From positions 1-7,156 of the forward strand of contig CADCOL010000013.1 in the NCBI GenBank assembly GCA_902803015.1: a stretch of 7,156 nt of DNA, written 5' to 3'. How positions within the stretch are numbered: position 1 is the stretch's first letter; each line of letters begins with the position of its first letter. Positions 6,531-7,156 of this stretch are shown here, in pieces. The translations under genes and the position numbers were made by a program. The stretch is from an uncultured Lachnospiraceae bacterium. Lineage in GTDB: Bacteria; Bacillota; Clostridia; Lachnospirales; Lachnospiraceae. The notes under the pieces are model-generated. The model was not told where the DNA came from and ran no database searches. It saw nothing but the letters and a program-made list of their open reading frames with translations.

Positions 6531-7156
6531 TTATTTATTCTCCTCGGCAAGTCTTACCTGCTCACCGGAATTAATCGGTCTTGTGGAGTTCGTAATGACA
6601 TAGGTTCCCCATGCATCCACTTCCGCTTCAATCGCCGCTCTCGTATCGTCGGTTGCATAAACCGTTGTTACTTCCACACGTTTCGCAATGTATCTTGTTC
6701 CGAAAGGCACCTGCTTCGGCACCAGAATCAGGATAAAATCGCCCTTGTTGTCATGTCCCAGCGCACTCTTCGGAATCGTTAAATCGTAACGGGAATTGCT
6801 GTCGCCTACCGCAAGGGAAATACTTCCGCCTTCTGCCAGATCCTCACCTTCCAGTTCGAAGGTAAGCTCACGCTTATTCTTCGGATCCGCCTTATCCGGC
6901 TGGATGGAAACAAGGTTTGCGGTCACGCCGTAATACCAGTAGTCGTCGATGATAACTTCATCGCCCACCTTAACGGTCTTTGCAAGTTTCGCATCCACGC
7001 TTAACTTCGTCTGGAATCCCTTGCCGTCCACACGAATCGTTGCAACGGTTTCCTTGGGTTCGGTCTTCTCACCGGAAACCTTCGGAACACTCATAATCGT
7101 ACCGGAAACCGGTGCGGTAATCTCTCCGCCGAGAGCTTTTTGTTCCAGTTTAGAAA
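6531..7156 (-). CDS. HlyD/MacA-like periplasmic adaptor subunit, 3' part (partial, 207 aa visible)
   Basis: The reading frame is open through the right edge of the window, so the true start lies outside; the ATG at 7094 is internal. The first visible residues, with EITAPVSGTI just upstream of that ATG, match the second half of the lipoyl-like barrel-sandwich domain of membrane fusion proteins, and the preceding SKLEQKA may be the end of the coiled-coil hairpin. The rest fits the beta-barrel and membrane-proximal domains: VGDEVII, then IPKSAL, FILILVPK and the closing INSGEQVRL. Such adaptors link an inner-membrane ABC or RND pump to the outside; in Gram-positives they act on the outer face of the membrane. 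The gene ends 6 nt before the MacB-like protein, pointing to a common efflux/export complex. The cargo and the ATPase are not visible. Confidence 0.88.
   Translation of the reverse strand, partial: SKLEQKALGGEITAPVSGTIMSVPKVSGEKTEPKETVATIRVDGKGFQTKLSVDAKLAKTVKVGDEVIIDDYWYYGVTANLVSIQPDKADPKNKRELTFELEGEDLAEGGSISLAVGDSNSRYDLTIPKSALGHDNKGDFILILVPKQVPFGTRYIAKRVEVTTVYATDDTRAAIEAEVDAWGTYVITNSTRPINSGEQVRLAEENK

Overview
The window looks like chromosomal DNA of a clostridial Firmicute, probably of the Lachnospiraceae type. This is inferred from moderate GC, strong AGGAGG-like ribosome binding sites, a zinc-ribbon Ser/Thr kinase carrying a DUF6273-like domain, and a SPASM radical SAM enzyme. No rRNA, tRNA, CRISPR array, insertion sequence or phage gene is visible.

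Layout: one plus-strand gene, a short-chain dehydrogenase/reductase (25-756), converges on a minus-strand cluster that fills the rest of the window. Read 5'->3' on the minus strand from the right edge, the cluster begins with the 3' part of a HlyD/MacA-like periplasmic adaptor (7156-6531, cut by the window edge). It continues with a two-helix membrane protein with a MacB-type extracytoplasmic domain (6524-5325), a DJ-1/PfpI family protein (5335-4757) and a radical SAM/SPASM enzyme (4721-3627). These four are tightly spaced (6 nt gap, 11 nt overlap, 35 nt gap) and look like one transcription unit.

A predicted extended -10 promoter in the 103-nt gap that follows starts a second unit: a soluble zinc-ribbon/Ser-Thr kinase/DUF6273-like fusion (3523-1640), followed 12 nt later by a PPP-family metallophosphatase (1627-842). 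A GC-rich hairpin (799-817) followed by a T run on the minus strand closes this unit and lies between the convergent genes.

Functionally, the most notable part is the kinase-phosphatase pair, which looks like a self-contained reversible phosphorylation module. Its kinase is fused to a C-terminal domain of unknown function in place of a usual membrane-anchored sensor. The upstream unit couples export-type envelope parts with a radical SAM enzyme, but no precursor peptide or ATPase is visible in the window. All functional calls rest on motifs read by eye; no database search was run.
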